In this document: positions 39,667-47,452 of the stretch, piece after piece
Numbering within the stretch: position 1 is the first letter of the stretch
Layout: each line of letters opens with the position of its first letter
Origin: CADEDH01 sp041394285
Lineage (GTDB): Bacteria; Actinomycetota; Acidimicrobiia; Acidimicrobiales; SZUA-35
Direction of reading: 5' to 3'
Assembly (NCBI GenBank): GCA_041394285.1
Contig: JAWKIL010000005.1
Location: 248,001-312,000 of the forward strand
DNA: 64,000 nt
The notes under the pieces: model-generated
Databases searched by the model: none
What the model was told of the DNA's origin: nothing
Seen by the model: only the letters and a program-made list of their open reading frames with translations
Translations under genes and position numbers: made by a program

Positions 39667-40857
39667 GTGCGAAGCCATCGTCCGCCATCGCCACCCGCCC
39701 GTCTCATCCGGGTGGCGGTGGCGGCACTGACGCTGGCCGGCCTCGGCGTCTTCTTCACGCCACCGACGATCGCCGGGGCCGACCAGTCGCTCGTGCTCAC
39801 CACCCCCTACCCCTCGATCGAGACCCAGCCCGGATCGATCGTGAAGCTCGACATCGCGGTCACCGCCGGGCGGCCGGAGCCGGTCGATCTGGCCGTCGAC
39901 GGGCTCCCCGCCGGATGGCAGGCCACCTTGCGGGGCGGCGGGTTCGTGATCCACTCCATCACCTCGTCGCCCACCGGCTCCAAGGCGGCGCTGGAGATCG
40001 CCGTGGCCTCCGACGCCCAGGCCGGCAGCTACCCGATGACGGTGACGGCCACCGACGGCAGCGGCGGCCGGTCGTCGACCCCGGTGACGATGGTGATCGC
40101 CCCCGAGGTCAACAGCGGCATCCGGCTCACCACCGACTTCCCCTCGCTCACCGGCGACCCGGGCGGCACGTTCAGCTACAACCTGACGGTCACCAACGAC
40201 ACCCCGGCCCAGCAGACGTTCACCTTCGACCCGTCGGGCCCCGAGGGGTGGACGGTGTCGGCGTCGCCTTCGGCCGAGGCCCGGGCCCAGACGGTGACGG
40301 TGGAGGCCGGCTCCGCTTCCAGCGTGAAGGTCACGGCCACCGCTCCCGACTCGGTGGACCAGGGCGCCTATCCGATCGACGTGAAGGTCACCGGCGACAA
40401 CGGGGCCCAGGGCTCGATCAAGCTGGAGGCCGATGTCACCGGCACTCCCAAGCTCGTGATCTCCACCCCCGACCAGCGGCTCGACGTGAGCGGCCGGGCC
40501 AACTCGGTGGCCCGCATCCCGCTGGTGGTGGCGAACTCCGGCACTGCGCCGCTGGAAGCGGTGAAGCTGGCCGGGTCGGCGCCCAGTGGGTGGGAGATCT
40601 CGTTCGAGCCGGACCAGGTCGACTCCGTGCTGCCGGGCGAGACGGCTCAGGTGACGGCGGTGGTGAAGCCGTCGTCCAAGGCGGTGGCCGGCGACTACCA
40701 GGTGTCGGTGCGGTCGAGTGCCGGGAGCCTGTCGTCGAACGTGGACCTCCGTTACGCCCTGTCGGGCAGCCGCACGCTGGGGATCCTGGCCGTGCTGGTG
40801 ATCGCCGCCGCCTTCGCCGGCCTGGCCGGGGTCTTCGTCAAGTACGGGCGGCGCTGA
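39667..40857 (+). CDS. membrane-anchored NEW3-domain protein associated with an ABC exporter
   Basis: The 396-residue protein has a signal peptide (RVAVAALTLAGLGVFFTP), several beta-sandwich modules and a C-terminal membrane helix (LGILAVLVIAAAFAGLAGVF). At least two modules are NEW3-like (NPCBM-associated) repeats: LPAGWQATLRGGGFVI, GPEGWTVSASPSAEA and APSGWEISFEPDQVDSVLPG. The proteins are exposed outside and held by the C-terminal anchor with a short basic tail. The ABC ATPase starts 1 nt after the stop codon, so the protein is almost surely part of that system. The exact job, perhaps substrate delivery or wall contact, is unknown. Confidence 0.8.
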   Translation: MRSHRPPSPPARLIRVAVAALTLAGLGVFFTPPTIAGADQSLVLTTPYPSIETQPGSIVKLDIAVTAGRPEPVDLAVDGLPAGWQATLRGGGFVIHSITSSPTGSKAALEIAVASDAQAGSYPMTVTATDGSGGRSSTPVTMVIAPEVNSGIRLTTDFPSLTGDPGGTFSYNLTVTNDTPAQQTFTFDPSGPEGWTVSASPSAEARAQTVTVEAGSASSVKVTATAPDSVDQGAYPIDVKVTGDNGAQGSIKLEADVTGTPKLVISTPDQRLDVSGRANSVARIPLVVANSGTAPLEAVKLAGSAPSGWEISFEPDQVDSVLPGETAQVTAVVKPSSKAVAGDYQVSVRSSAGSLSSNVDLRYALSGSRTLGILAVLVIAAAFAGLAGVFVKYGRR

Positions 40858-40858
40858 G

Positions 40859-41854
40859 GTGGACGCCCCGGTTGAGGCAGGGTCTGGGCCGGGCCCGGCG
40901 ATCGAAGCCCGCTGGCTGACCAAGCGGTACGGGGAGACCACGGCCGTCGACCGGCTCAGCATCGAGGTGCAGCGGGGAGAGGTGTTCGGGCTGCTGGGTC
41001 CGAACGGGGCGGGCAAGACCACCACCATCCTGATGCTGCTGGGGCTCACCGAGCCCACCAGCGGCCTGGCCCGCGTCGACGGGCTCGATCCCACCCGCTC
41101 GCCCCTCCTGGTCAAGAGCCGGGTGGGCTACCTGCCCGACGAGGTCGGCTTCTACGAGGATCTCACCGCCGTCCAGAACCTTCGCTACACGGCAGAGCTC
41201 AACCGCCTGTCGAAGGCGGTGGCGGCGGAGCGCATCGAGCGGGTGCTCGACGACGTGGGCCTCACCGACGCCGCCGACACCAAGGTGGGGGCGTTCTCCC
41301 GGGGCATGCGGCAGCGCCTCGGGGTGGCCGACGCGCTGGTGAAACAACCGTCGATCCTGATCCTCGACGAGCCCACGGTCAACATCGACCCCGAGGGCGT
41401 GCGGGAGCTGCTGTTGCTGATCGAGCGGCTCCGCACCGAGCAGGGGGTGACCGTGCTGCTGTCGTCGCACCTCCTGCACCAGGTGCAGCAGGTATGCGAC
41501 CGCATAGGGATCTTCGTGCGGGGCCAGCTGCGGGCCTGCGGCACGATCGACGCCCTGGCCGACGAGATCGGCGACCGGTGGACCTTCGCCGTCGGGATCG
41601 ACGGGCCGGGTTCCTGGGAGGAGGTCCTGGCCCGGGTGCCGGGGGTGACGGCTGTGACCCGCCACGAGGGGCGGTGGCGGGTCCAAGCCGACGGCGACGT
41701 ACGGTCGGCCATCCACGACGCCGTGGTGGCCGCCGGGGGCCGCTTCACCCACCTCAGCCGCGACGAGGCCGACCTCGACGCCATCTACCACCGGTACTTC
41801 GTGAACGAGGACGGCAACGGTGAGAACGGTGCCAACGGTGACAGCGCAGCTTGA
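40859..41854 (+). CDS. ABC transporter ATP-binding protein
   Basis: The 331-residue ATPase has Walker A (GLLGPNGAGKTTTILML), Q-loop (VGYLPDEVGFYEDL), signature FSRGMRQRLGVADAL, Walker B SILILDEPTVNIDPEG and the H-loop LLSSHLLHQ. A 90-residue C-terminal domain follows (WTFAVGIDGPGSWEEVLA). The signature replaces the usual SGGQ by SRGM, common in ABC-2 exporter ATPases. It energises the membrane partner encoded next, whose gene overlaps by 35 nt. The substrate could be a drug, lipid or wall precursor. The preceding NEW3 protein and two-component system suggest an envelope role. Confidence 0.92.
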   Translation: MDAPVEAGSGPGPAIEARWLTKRYGETTAVDRLSIEVQRGEVFGLLGPNGAGKTTTILMLLGLTEPTSGLARVDGLDPTRSPLLVKSRVGYLPDEVGFYEDLTAVQNLRYTAELNRLSKAVAAERIERVLDDVGLTDAADTKVGAFSRGMRQRLGVADALVKQPSILILDEPTVNIDPEGVRELLLLIERLRTEQGVTVLLSSHLLHQVQQVCDRIGIFVRGQLRACGTIDALADEIGDRWTFAVGIDGPGSWEEVLARVPGVTAVTRHEGRWRVQADGDVRSAIHDAVVAAGGRFTHLSRDEADLDAIYHRYFVNEDGNGENGANGDSAA

Positions 41855-42830
41855 GCTGGGGGCCGCGGCCGCGGCCGAGCCCCTATTCCGGGGCGGGTGG
41901 CTCATCGTCGCCCGCAAGGAGTTGGCCGACCACGTGCAGTCGATCCGCTTCCTCGTGTTGGTGATGCTGCTGGCCCTAGCCGGGCTGGCCGCTGTCCACT
42001 CGGCGTCGGGCCCCATCCGCGCCGCCGCCGACTCCGCCTCTCAGACCCCGTCGATCTTCCTCTACCTGTTCACCCTGTCGCCCGACCGGGTGCCCGCCTT
42101 CCACGAGTTCCTCGGCATCCTCGGGCCCCTGCTCGGCATCGGCTTCGGGTTCGACGCCGTCAACGGGGAGCGGGCCCAGGGCACCCTGGCCCGTCTCGTG
42201 TCCCAGCCCATCCACCGGGACGAGATCATCAACGGGAAGTTCGTGGCCGGCCTCACCGCCATCGCCCTGGCCCTGGCGGCGGTGATGGCCATCGTGGGCG
42301 GCTACGGGGCGCTGCGCCTCGGCGTGGGCCCCACCTGGAGCGACCTGGCCCGGGTGGTGGCCTTCTACCTGGTGGCCGTGGCCTACATCGCCCTGTGGCT
42401 GGCGCTGGCGATCCTGCTGTCGGTGCTCAGCACCCGGGCCGCCACCGCGGCCCTCACCGCTATCGCCGTGTGGCTACTGTTCACCCTGTTCGGGGGCCTC
42501 ATCGCCGGGATCGTGGCCGATGGCGTGCACAAGGTCGACGCCAACGCCTCGTCGGAAGCGGTGCTGGCCAACGCCCGCCTGGAGCTGAACCTGCGCCGTA
42601 TCGGCCCCGACCAGCTCTACCGCGACGCCACCGGGGTGCTGCTCAACCCGTCCCGGCAGTCCACCGGGATCCTGGTGAACGACACCGCCTCGGGGGCGCT
42701 GCCCAGCGACCTGCCCCTGGCCGACAGCCTGTCGCTGGCCTGGTGGCAGCTGATGGCCATCGTCGGCGGCGCCGTCGCCCTGTTCGCCGGGGCCTACGTC
42801 GCGTTCATGCGCCAGGAGGTGCGGGCCTGA
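41820..42830 (+). CDS. ABC-2 type transporter permease
   Basis: The 336-residue membrane protein has about six helices (IRFLVLVMLLALAGLAAV, FLGILGPLLGIGFGF, GLTAIALALAAVMAIVGGY, VVAFYLVAVAYIALWLALAI, IAVWLLFTLFGGLIAGIV, LMAIVGGAVALFAGAYVAF). It contains the ABC-2 hallmark FDAVNGERAQGTLARLVSQP near the first cytoplasmic loop. It is the membrane partner of the ATPase immediately before it. The GTG start is inside that gene, in another frame. It is the last gene of the operon, and a crotonase gene faces it 52 nt away. Confidence 0.88.
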   Translation: MRTVPTVTAQLELGAAAAAEPLFRGGWLIVARKELADHVQSIRFLVLVMLLALAGLAAVHSASGPIRAAADSASQTPSIFLYLFTLSPDRVPAFHEFLGILGPLLGIGFGFDAVNGERAQGTLARLVSQPIHRDEIINGKFVAGLTAIALALAAVMAIVGGYGALRLGVGPTWSDLARVVAFYLVAVAYIALWLALAILLSVLSTRAATAALTAIAVWLLFTLFGGLIAGIVADGVHKVDANASSEAVLANARLELNLRRIGPDQLYRDATGVLLNPSRQSTGILVNDTASGALPSDLPLADSLSLAWWQLMAIVGGAVALFAGAYVAFMRQEVRA

Positions 42831-42882
42831 CCCGCCCGGCACCAGCACCCGTTCGGGGCTGGCTCCCCGCCCCTGGGTGGGG

Positions 42883-43635
42883 TCAGCGGCCGGTCCAGTT
42901 GGGGCTGCGCTTCTCCAGGAAGGCGGCCACTCCCTCGGCCGAATCGGCCGAGGCGAAGTTGGTGCGTACCGAGTCTGCCGTGGCGGCCCAGCCGAAGTCA
43001 TCGCTCTCGCCCACGATCCGCTCGACGGCCCGCAGGGTCTGCTGGACGGCGGTGGGGGAGTTGGCGCACATCTCGCGGGCCATCTCCAGGGCGGCGGCCA
43101 GCGACCCGCCCGGCTCGGTGACCCGGTTGACCACGCCCAGCCGTTCCAGCCGCTCGGTGCTGGTCTCGGCCCCCGTGAGCAACAGCTCCTTGGCCACGTG
43201 GAGGGGAAGGGAGCGGGGAGCCCGGAACAGGGCGCCGCTGGAGGCGACCACGCCCCGTCGCACCTCGGGGAAACCCCACCGGGCGTTGGAGGCGGCCACG
43301 ATCACGTCGCAGGCGATGGCGATCTCGAACCCGCCGCCGAGGGCCAGACCCTCCACCGCGGCGATGAGGGGTTTGGCCCGGCGCCGGCGGATGATCCCGT
43401 ACTCGCCGCCCCGCACGGTGGGCTTGCCCGAGCGCTCCTTCAGGTCGGTGCCGGCCGAGAACACCTGGGTGCCGCCGGTGAGCACGCCCACCCACAGATC
43501 GGGGTCGTCGTCGAGCTCGTTGAGGGCGGCGTCTATGGCGGCCGTCATCTCCGGGTTGATGGCGTTGCGCTTCTCCACCCGCTCCATGGTCATCACCAGG
43601 ATGCGGTCGTGGCGTTCGGTTGTCAGTACGGACAC
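42883..43635 (-). CDS. enoyl-CoA hydratase/isomerase (crotonase) family protein
   Basis: The 250-residue protein has ILVMTMERVEKRNAINPEM, TQVFSAGTDLKERSG (oxyanion hole), IAAVEGLALGGGFEIAIACD, FPEVRRGVVASSGALFRAPR (position of catalytic glutamate) and the C-terminal AFLEKRSPNWTGR. This is the standard length and pattern of a mitochondrial-type hydratase/isomerase. The substrate is unknown. The GTG start has TACGCT 7 nt upstream and no ribosome-binding site, supporting this start and a leaderless mRNA. Confidence 0.9.
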   Translation of the reverse strand: MSVLTTERHDRILVMTMERVEKRNAINPEMTAAIDAALNELDDDPDLWVGVLTGGTQVFSAGTDLKERSGKPTVRGGEYGIIRRRRAKPLIAAVEGLALGGGFEIAIACDVIVAASNARWGFPEVRRGVVASSGALFRAPRSLPLHVAKELLLTGAETSTERLERLGVVNRVTEPGGSLAAALEMAREMCANSPTAVQQTLRAVERIVGESDDFGWAATADSVRTNFASADSAEGVAAFLEKRSPNWTGR

Positions 43636-43642
43636 GACCGGC

Positions 43643-43648
43643 AGCGTA
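43643..43648 (-). promoter_or_regulatory. putative -10 element (TACGCT), leaderless transcript
   Basis: TACGCT on the minus strand lies 7 nt before the GTG of the crotonase gene. Confidence 0.42.
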
Positions 43649-43674
43649 GGCGCCGAGCGCCGACGGATGACAGC

Positions 43675-45039
43675 TCACCGGATCGGACTCCCGTCGGGGC
43701 GGTAGGTGCGCCACCTCCCGGTCACCGGGTCCCTGGTCACGGAGAAGCCCTTCTGCTTCCAGCGGTTGTGGAACCCGCAGAGGGGTGCTCCGTTGGCCGG
43801 GTCGGTCGGCCCGCCGTTGTTGTAATCGTGGAGGTGGTCGACCTCGCAACGGGTGGTCGGGTGATCGCAACCGGGCCACACACAGTGGGGGCTCTGCAGC
43901 TGGGCTGCGTGCCGGGCGGAGCCGGTGAACAGCCGGGCCTTGCGGCCGAGGTCGATCACCACGCCTTTGGTGTTCACGATGACACGGCGGATCTCGTTGG
44001 CGAGGCTGGAGAAGAACTGTTCGACGGGCTCCAGCGGTACACCGTCGAGGGTGGAGCAGCGGTAGGTGTCGGGGTTGCACCACAGGCCCCGCTGGGCCTT
44101 GGGATCGGTGAGCGTCGCCGACCAGTGGGTGTCGCGGGCGGCGTCGTCGCTGCCCAGCAACTCGACCATCGCCCGATAGGTCTCGGCCGACCACACGATG
44201 TTGTGCACGATCCGGGGGGCGCCCGTGCCCGGTGGGGCACCGGCGGCGTCGTTGCACATCCGCACGAACGCGTCGGCCCGCCGTTGGGCGTCGGTGCGCT
44301 TCAGGTCCGAGATCGTGGCGGACTCGCCCCGCTTCTCCCGGGCCGCCGCCCAGTCGGTGCGCCATTCGGCGTCGATGAAATGGTCGAAGATCTCCCACAC
44401 GCGAACGCCCTGATCTGCGGCGAAATGCCCCGACAGCTCCCACGTGCCCTCGAGGCTGTTGTGAACGAGCCGGACGTTGCGATTGTCGTGGTTGCGCTTG
44501 TTGTCCCTGAACCCGCCGTCGAGATCGGTGGCGCGCTCCCAGTCCAGGACCTTGATCCTGAAGTCGTCGAACGATTCCTCGTCGGCCCAGCGAAGAAACT
44601 TGTCCTGACGGGCCGGTACCTTCTCCTTGATCCGAGGGTTGGCGTGCACGCGGGCCAGGATCTGGACATGATCCAACCCGATGCGCCCCGAGCGCAGGGC
44701 GGCCGCCACCTCGGGGAGGTCCCGCAGGGTGTGGGCCGCCTTCACCAGCCGTGACGCTTCCTCCGGCGAGATCTTCAGCCCATGGCGGGCATGGGCCTTC
44801 ACCGACCGGTGACCGTCGAGCCGGTGGAGGCGCTCGGCCTCGACCCGGGCCAGGTTGTCGATCCGGGCGGCGCCGAGCCTGCGGTGGGCCTGTTCCAACT
44901 GGTGCTGCATCACCAGGACATCGGCGGCGAGGTGGGGATGGTCCCGCTCGGTCTCCAGGTCTCGAACGGCGGCCATGAGGGCAGCGATCTTGCCGCCCAG
45001 ACGCTCATCGGAGAAGACCGGTTCCGCCGCCGAATCCAT
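43675..45039 (-). CDS. DUF222 domain and HNH endonuclease-like protein
   Basis: The 454-residue protein is of the actinobacterial DUF222-HNH type. It has a helical N-terminal half (LARVEAERLHRLDGHRSV, SPEEASRLVKAAHTLRDLP, GRIGLDHVQILARVH) and a C-terminal HNH nuclease motif. The latter comprises CVWPGCDHPTTRCEVDHLHD and GGPTDPANGAPLCGFHNRWK, with the zinc-binding CxxxxC and CxxH cysteines and the DH pair. It is usually found in many diverse copies per genome; whether copies are mobile or defensive is unsettled. Codon use includes more A/T than its neighbours. The start is supported by a TAGGGT box 6 nt upstream. Confidence 0.9.
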   Translation of the reverse strand: MDSAAEPVFSDERLGGKIAALMAAVRDLETERDHPHLAADVLVMQHQLEQAHRRLGAARIDNLARVEAERLHRLDGHRSVKAHARHGLKISPEEASRLVKAAHTLRDLPEVAAALRSGRIGLDHVQILARVHANPRIKEKVPARQDKFLRWADEESFDDFRIKVLDWERATDLDGGFRDNKRNHDNRNVRLVHNSLEGTWELSGHFAADQGVRVWEIFDHFIDAEWRTDWAAAREKRGESATISDLKRTDAQRRADAFVRMCNDAAGAPPGTGAPRIVHNIVWSAETYRAMVELLGSDDAARDTHWSATLTDPKAQRGLWCNPDTYRCSTLDGVPLEPVEQFFSSLANEIRRVIVNTKGVVIDLGRKARLFTGSARHAAQLQSPHCVWPGCDHPTTRCEVDHLHDYNNGGPTDPANGAPLCGFHNRWKQKGFSVTRDPVTGRWRTYRPDGSPIR

Positions 45040-45045
45040 GAGGCA

Positions 45046-45051
45046 ACCCTA
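45046..45051 (-). promoter_or_regulatory. putative -10 element (TAGGGT), leaderless transcript
   Basis: TAGGGT on the minus strand is separated by 6 nt from the ATG of the DUF222-HNH gene. Confidence 0.42.
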
Positions 45052-45115
45052 CGCAGGGGGTGTGACACCGAAGCCGGAATCGAGCTCTGTTCGGAGGAGA
45101 AGGAAGGAAAAAGAG

Positions 45116-45133
45116 GAAAACGTTACGCAGAAC
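45116..45133 (-). repeat. 18-nt motif shared with position 25293
   Basis: GTTCTGCGTAACGTTTTC on the minus strand matches GTTCTGTGTCACGTTTTC at 25293-25310 in 16 of 18 bases. Both lie just downstream of a stop codon. A purine-rich tract (45091-45120) adjoins this copy. Confidence 0.5.
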
Positions 45134-45136
45134 TGG

Positions 45137-45850
45137 TCAGAGTGAGGAGGGCTGGGGAAAGCCGCCGTGCACGACGCCGTAGGCCAGCAGGACGGCCGTC
45201 GCCACCCCACCGGCGGCGAGGACCGCCAGCGACAGACCGGAGCGCCGCCGATCGACGAGGGCCACCGACCCGACCGCGCAGCCCAGGCTGAACACGGCCG
45301 TTCCGCCCTCCAGGCCGTTGGTGGCCCACGTGATCCCGCATGCCGCACCGCCCAGGGCCAGCACCGGAGCGGGGATGCCCAGCGACCGCCCCCTCGCCGC
45401 ACGGGCGCACAGGGCGAGGAGGACGGCCAGGCCGAGGTACCAGACGTAGTGTCCCACCACCTCGTCCCACAGGTGGGTGGTGCCGTTGGCCGTCCCCCCG
45501 TCGTCCACTGCGGCGTTGCCGATGGAGTTGGCCGACAAGTGGATCCCGTGGCCCTCGACGTAGAGGATGCCGCCCACCGCAGCCAGGAGCAGATAGCGCC
45601 GGTGCGGCCGCTGGCCCCAGAGGAACCACAGCAGGGGAAGGACGACGACGAAGGGCGTCAGCAGGTCGATCCAGTCCGCCATCCGGGTGCCATCGGGGCC
45701 GGCGGCCGAGCCGAGCAGGCTGTTGTGGTGGCCCAGGTTGTAGCCCACCAGGAACAGAGCCAGGGTCCAGGCGGTCGCCCGGGAACGGTCGGCCCCCGAC
45801 CCGTCATCCCCGCAGTCGCTGTGGGGTGGCATCGTCGCAGGTGTGGGCAT
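45137..45850 (-). CDS. multi-spanning membrane protein with conserved histidines, unknown function
   Basis: The 237-residue protein has about seven hydrophobic segments (AWTLALFLVGYNL, LLTPFVVVLPLLWFLWG, YLLLAAVGGILYV, HYVWYLGLAVLLALCA and others). Histidines and acids cluster at membrane edges: YNLGHHNSLLG, VEGHGIHLSANSIGN and THLWDEVVGHYVW. This distribution recalls intramembrane metal-dependent hydrolases or oxidases, but I cannot name a family. The ATG has TACGTT 6 nt upstream, so the transcript may be leaderless. It is divergent from the PPOX oxidoreductase gene. Confidence 0.65.
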   Translation of the reverse strand: MPTPATMPPHSDCGDDGSGADRSRATAWTLALFLVGYNLGHHNSLLGSAAGPDGTRMADWIDLLTPFVVVLPLLWFLWGQRPHRRYLLLAAVGGILYVEGHGIHLSANSIGNAAVDDGGTANGTTHLWDEVVGHYVWYLGLAVLLALCARAARGRSLGIPAPVLALGGAACGITWATNGLEGGTAVFSLGCAVGSVALVDRRRSGLSLAVLAAGGVATAVLLAYGVVHGGFPQPSSL

Positions 45851-45856
45851 GCCGGC

Positions 45857-45862
45857 AACGTA
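45857..45862 (-). promoter_or_regulatory. putative -10 element (TACGTT), leaderless transcript
   Basis: TACGTT on the minus strand lies 6 nt before the ATG of the histidine-rich membrane protein. Confidence 0.42.
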
Positions 45863-45917
45863 GTCGGCGCAGCGCCCTGGCCGGGCCCGTCGCCGAGGCG
45901 CCCGACGTCATGGCGGT

Positions 45918-45923
45918 TACCGT
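45918..45923 (+). promoter_or_regulatory. putative -10 element (TACCGT), leaderless transcript
   Basis: TACCGT lies 6 nt before the ATG of the PPOX oxidoreductase. With the minus-strand box at 45857 it makes a compact divergent promoter pair. Confidence 0.45.
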
Positions 45924-45929
45924 GCCGTC

Positions 45930-46325
45930 ATGACACTGGGGGATGAGAAGTACGTCCTGCTCACCACGTTCCGGCGCAACGGCACACCCGTGCCCTCGCC
46001 GGTGTGGGTGGTCGCGCTCGACAACGGGGAGCTCGGCTTCTGGACCAGCTCCGGCAGCGGCAAGGCCAAGCGGCTGGCCCACACGCCGCGGGTGCAGATC
46101 CAGCCCTGCGACAGCCGTGGCCGGCCCACCGCCGGCACCAGCGAGACCGAGGCCACAGCCCGGCTGGTGTCGGCCGGGCCCGAGCTGGAGGAGATCCGGC
46201 GCAAGGTGAAGGCCAAGTACGGTTTCATGACGACCGTGACGAAGTGGCTCAACACGATCGGCGGCACGGTGAAGCGCAAGCGCATCCCCTACGGCGATCA
46301 GGGTGTCGTGATCACCCTGACCTGA
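45930..46325 (+). CDS. PPOX-class F420-dependent oxidoreductase
   Basis: The 131-residue protein has the split-barrel flavin/F420-binding pattern: KYVLLTTFRRNGTPVPSPVW, LGFWTSSGSGKAKRLAHTPR and VQIQPCDSRGRPT. The C-terminal strand pair VKRKRIPYGDQGVVITL also fits. Length and motifs fit the small PPOX-class F420 family (TIGR03666 type). Such enzymes reduce quinones, biliverdin-like or other conjugated compounds with reduced F420. The substrate is unknown. No ribosome-binding site is present; the -10 box supports the chosen ATG. Confidence 0.85.
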   Translation: MTLGDEKYVLLTTFRRNGTPVPSPVWVVALDNGELGFWTSSGSGKAKRLAHTPRVQIQPCDSRGRPTAGTSETEATARLVSAGPELEEIRRKVKAKYGFMTTVTKWLNTIGGTVKRKRIPYGDQGVVITLT

Positions 46326-46338
46326 CCACGGTCGGCGC

Positions 46339-47352
46339 TCAGCCCACCGTGGGGTCGTCGCTCACCTGGACGAGCCGCTTGCCGACGTTGTCGCCCCGCA
46401 GCATCCCCACGAACGCCTCGGGCACAACCTCGATCCCGTGGCGGATGTCCTCCCGGTACACCACCGCCCCCTCCCGCAGCCACCGGCTCATCCGGGGGAG
46501 GAACGCCGGTAGCTCGTGCACGTGGTCGTAGATCGAGAACCCGGTCATCGTGGCCCGCTGGCGCAGCATGGCCCCGATGTTGCGCAACCCCTCGCCCGCC
46601 TGCTCGTAGGTGGCGATCTGGCCGCACACCGGGATCCGGGCCCCGGGGCGCAGCCGGGCCAGCACGGCGTCCAGCGTCTCGCCCCCGACATTGTCGAAGT
46701 AGACGTCGATCCCGTCGGGGCAGTGCTCGTCGAGGGCCGCCCCCACGGAGGGGACGGCCCGATGGTCGAAGCAGGCGTCGAACCCGAGCACGTCGACCAC
46801 GTGGGCGCATTTGGCCGCCGATCCGGCGCTGCCCACCACCCGGGCCCCGGCCAGCCGGGCCAGCTGCCCCGCCACCGACCCCACCGCCCCCGCCGCCGAC
46901 GACACGTAGAACGTCTCCCCCGGCGTCGGCCGCCCCAGCTCGATCGCCCCCACGTACGCCGTGAGCCCGGGCATGCCCAGCACCGAGATGGCGTGCGAGA
47001 TCGGGCCCAGCGTCGGGTCCACCGCCGTCAGCCCCCGCCCTCCCGGCACCAGGGTGTACTCCTCCCAGGCCAGGAACCCCCACACGATCGTGCCCTCGGG
47101 CCAGCCCGGGTTGGCCGACCGGTGGACCACTCCCACCACCCGCACCGTCACCGGCTCGCCCACCGGGAACACGCTCTGGATACGCCCCACCAGGTACGGA
47201 TCGCACGACAGGTAGATGTTGCGCACCACCACGTCACCCGGCCCGGGCTCGGGCACCGGCACCTGATCGAAGCGGAACAGGTCCGCCGTCACCACACCGG
47301 ACGGTCGGCGGTCGAGCAGCACACGGGTGTTGGGCGGCGACGAGGGCGTCAT
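46339..47352 (-). CDS. NADP-dependent MDR-family oxidoreductase (PTGR/curcumin reductase-like)
   Basis: The 337-residue protein is a zinc-free medium-chain reductase. It has PGPGDVVVRNIYLSCDPYLV, LGMPGLTAYVGAIELGRP, the NADP-binding loop VSSAAGAVGSVAGQLARLAG, DVYFDNVGGETLDAVLARL and RMSRWLREGAVVYREDI. These are typical of leukotriene B4 dehydrogenase, prostaglandin reductase and CurA enzymes, which reduce activated double bonds. The zinc-binding cysteines of alcohol dehydrogenases are absent. It faces the PPOX gene convergently (13 nt apart) and is divergent from the next two-component system. Confidence 0.9.
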   Translation of the reverse strand: MTPSSPPNTRVLLDRRPSGVVTADLFRFDQVPVPEPGPGDVVVRNIYLSCDPYLVGRIQSVFPVGEPVTVRVVGVVHRSANPGWPEGTIVWGFLAWEEYTLVPGGRGLTAVDPTLGPISHAISVLGMPGLTAYVGAIELGRPTPGETFYVSSAAGAVGSVAGQLARLAGARVVGSAGSAAKCAHVVDVLGFDACFDHRAVPSVGAALDEHCPDGIDVYFDNVGGETLDAVLARLRPGARIPVCGQIATYEQAGEGLRNIGAMLRQRATMTGFSIYDHVHELPAFLPRMSRWLREGAVVYREDIRHGIEVVPEAFVGMLRGDNVGKRLVQVSDDPTVG

Positions 47353-47417
47353 GGGGCCATCATGGGCCGCCGCCGGCCTCCCCGGGAACTCTCGCAGGCA
47401 ACTCTGGTGGGGTTCCC

Positions 47418-47435
47418 AGCAAACTCACAGCAAAC
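47418..47435 (+). promoter_or_regulatory. direct repeat AGCAAAC with 11-bp period, candidate regulator box
   Basis: AGCAAAC occurs at 47418-47424 and 47429-47435, exactly one helical turn apart, 18 nt before the response regulator ATG. OmpR/PhoP-type regulators bind such 11-bp direct repeats, so this may be an autoregulatory site. Confidence 0.4.
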
Positions 47436-47452
47436 CGTGCGACGCTGGTTCC

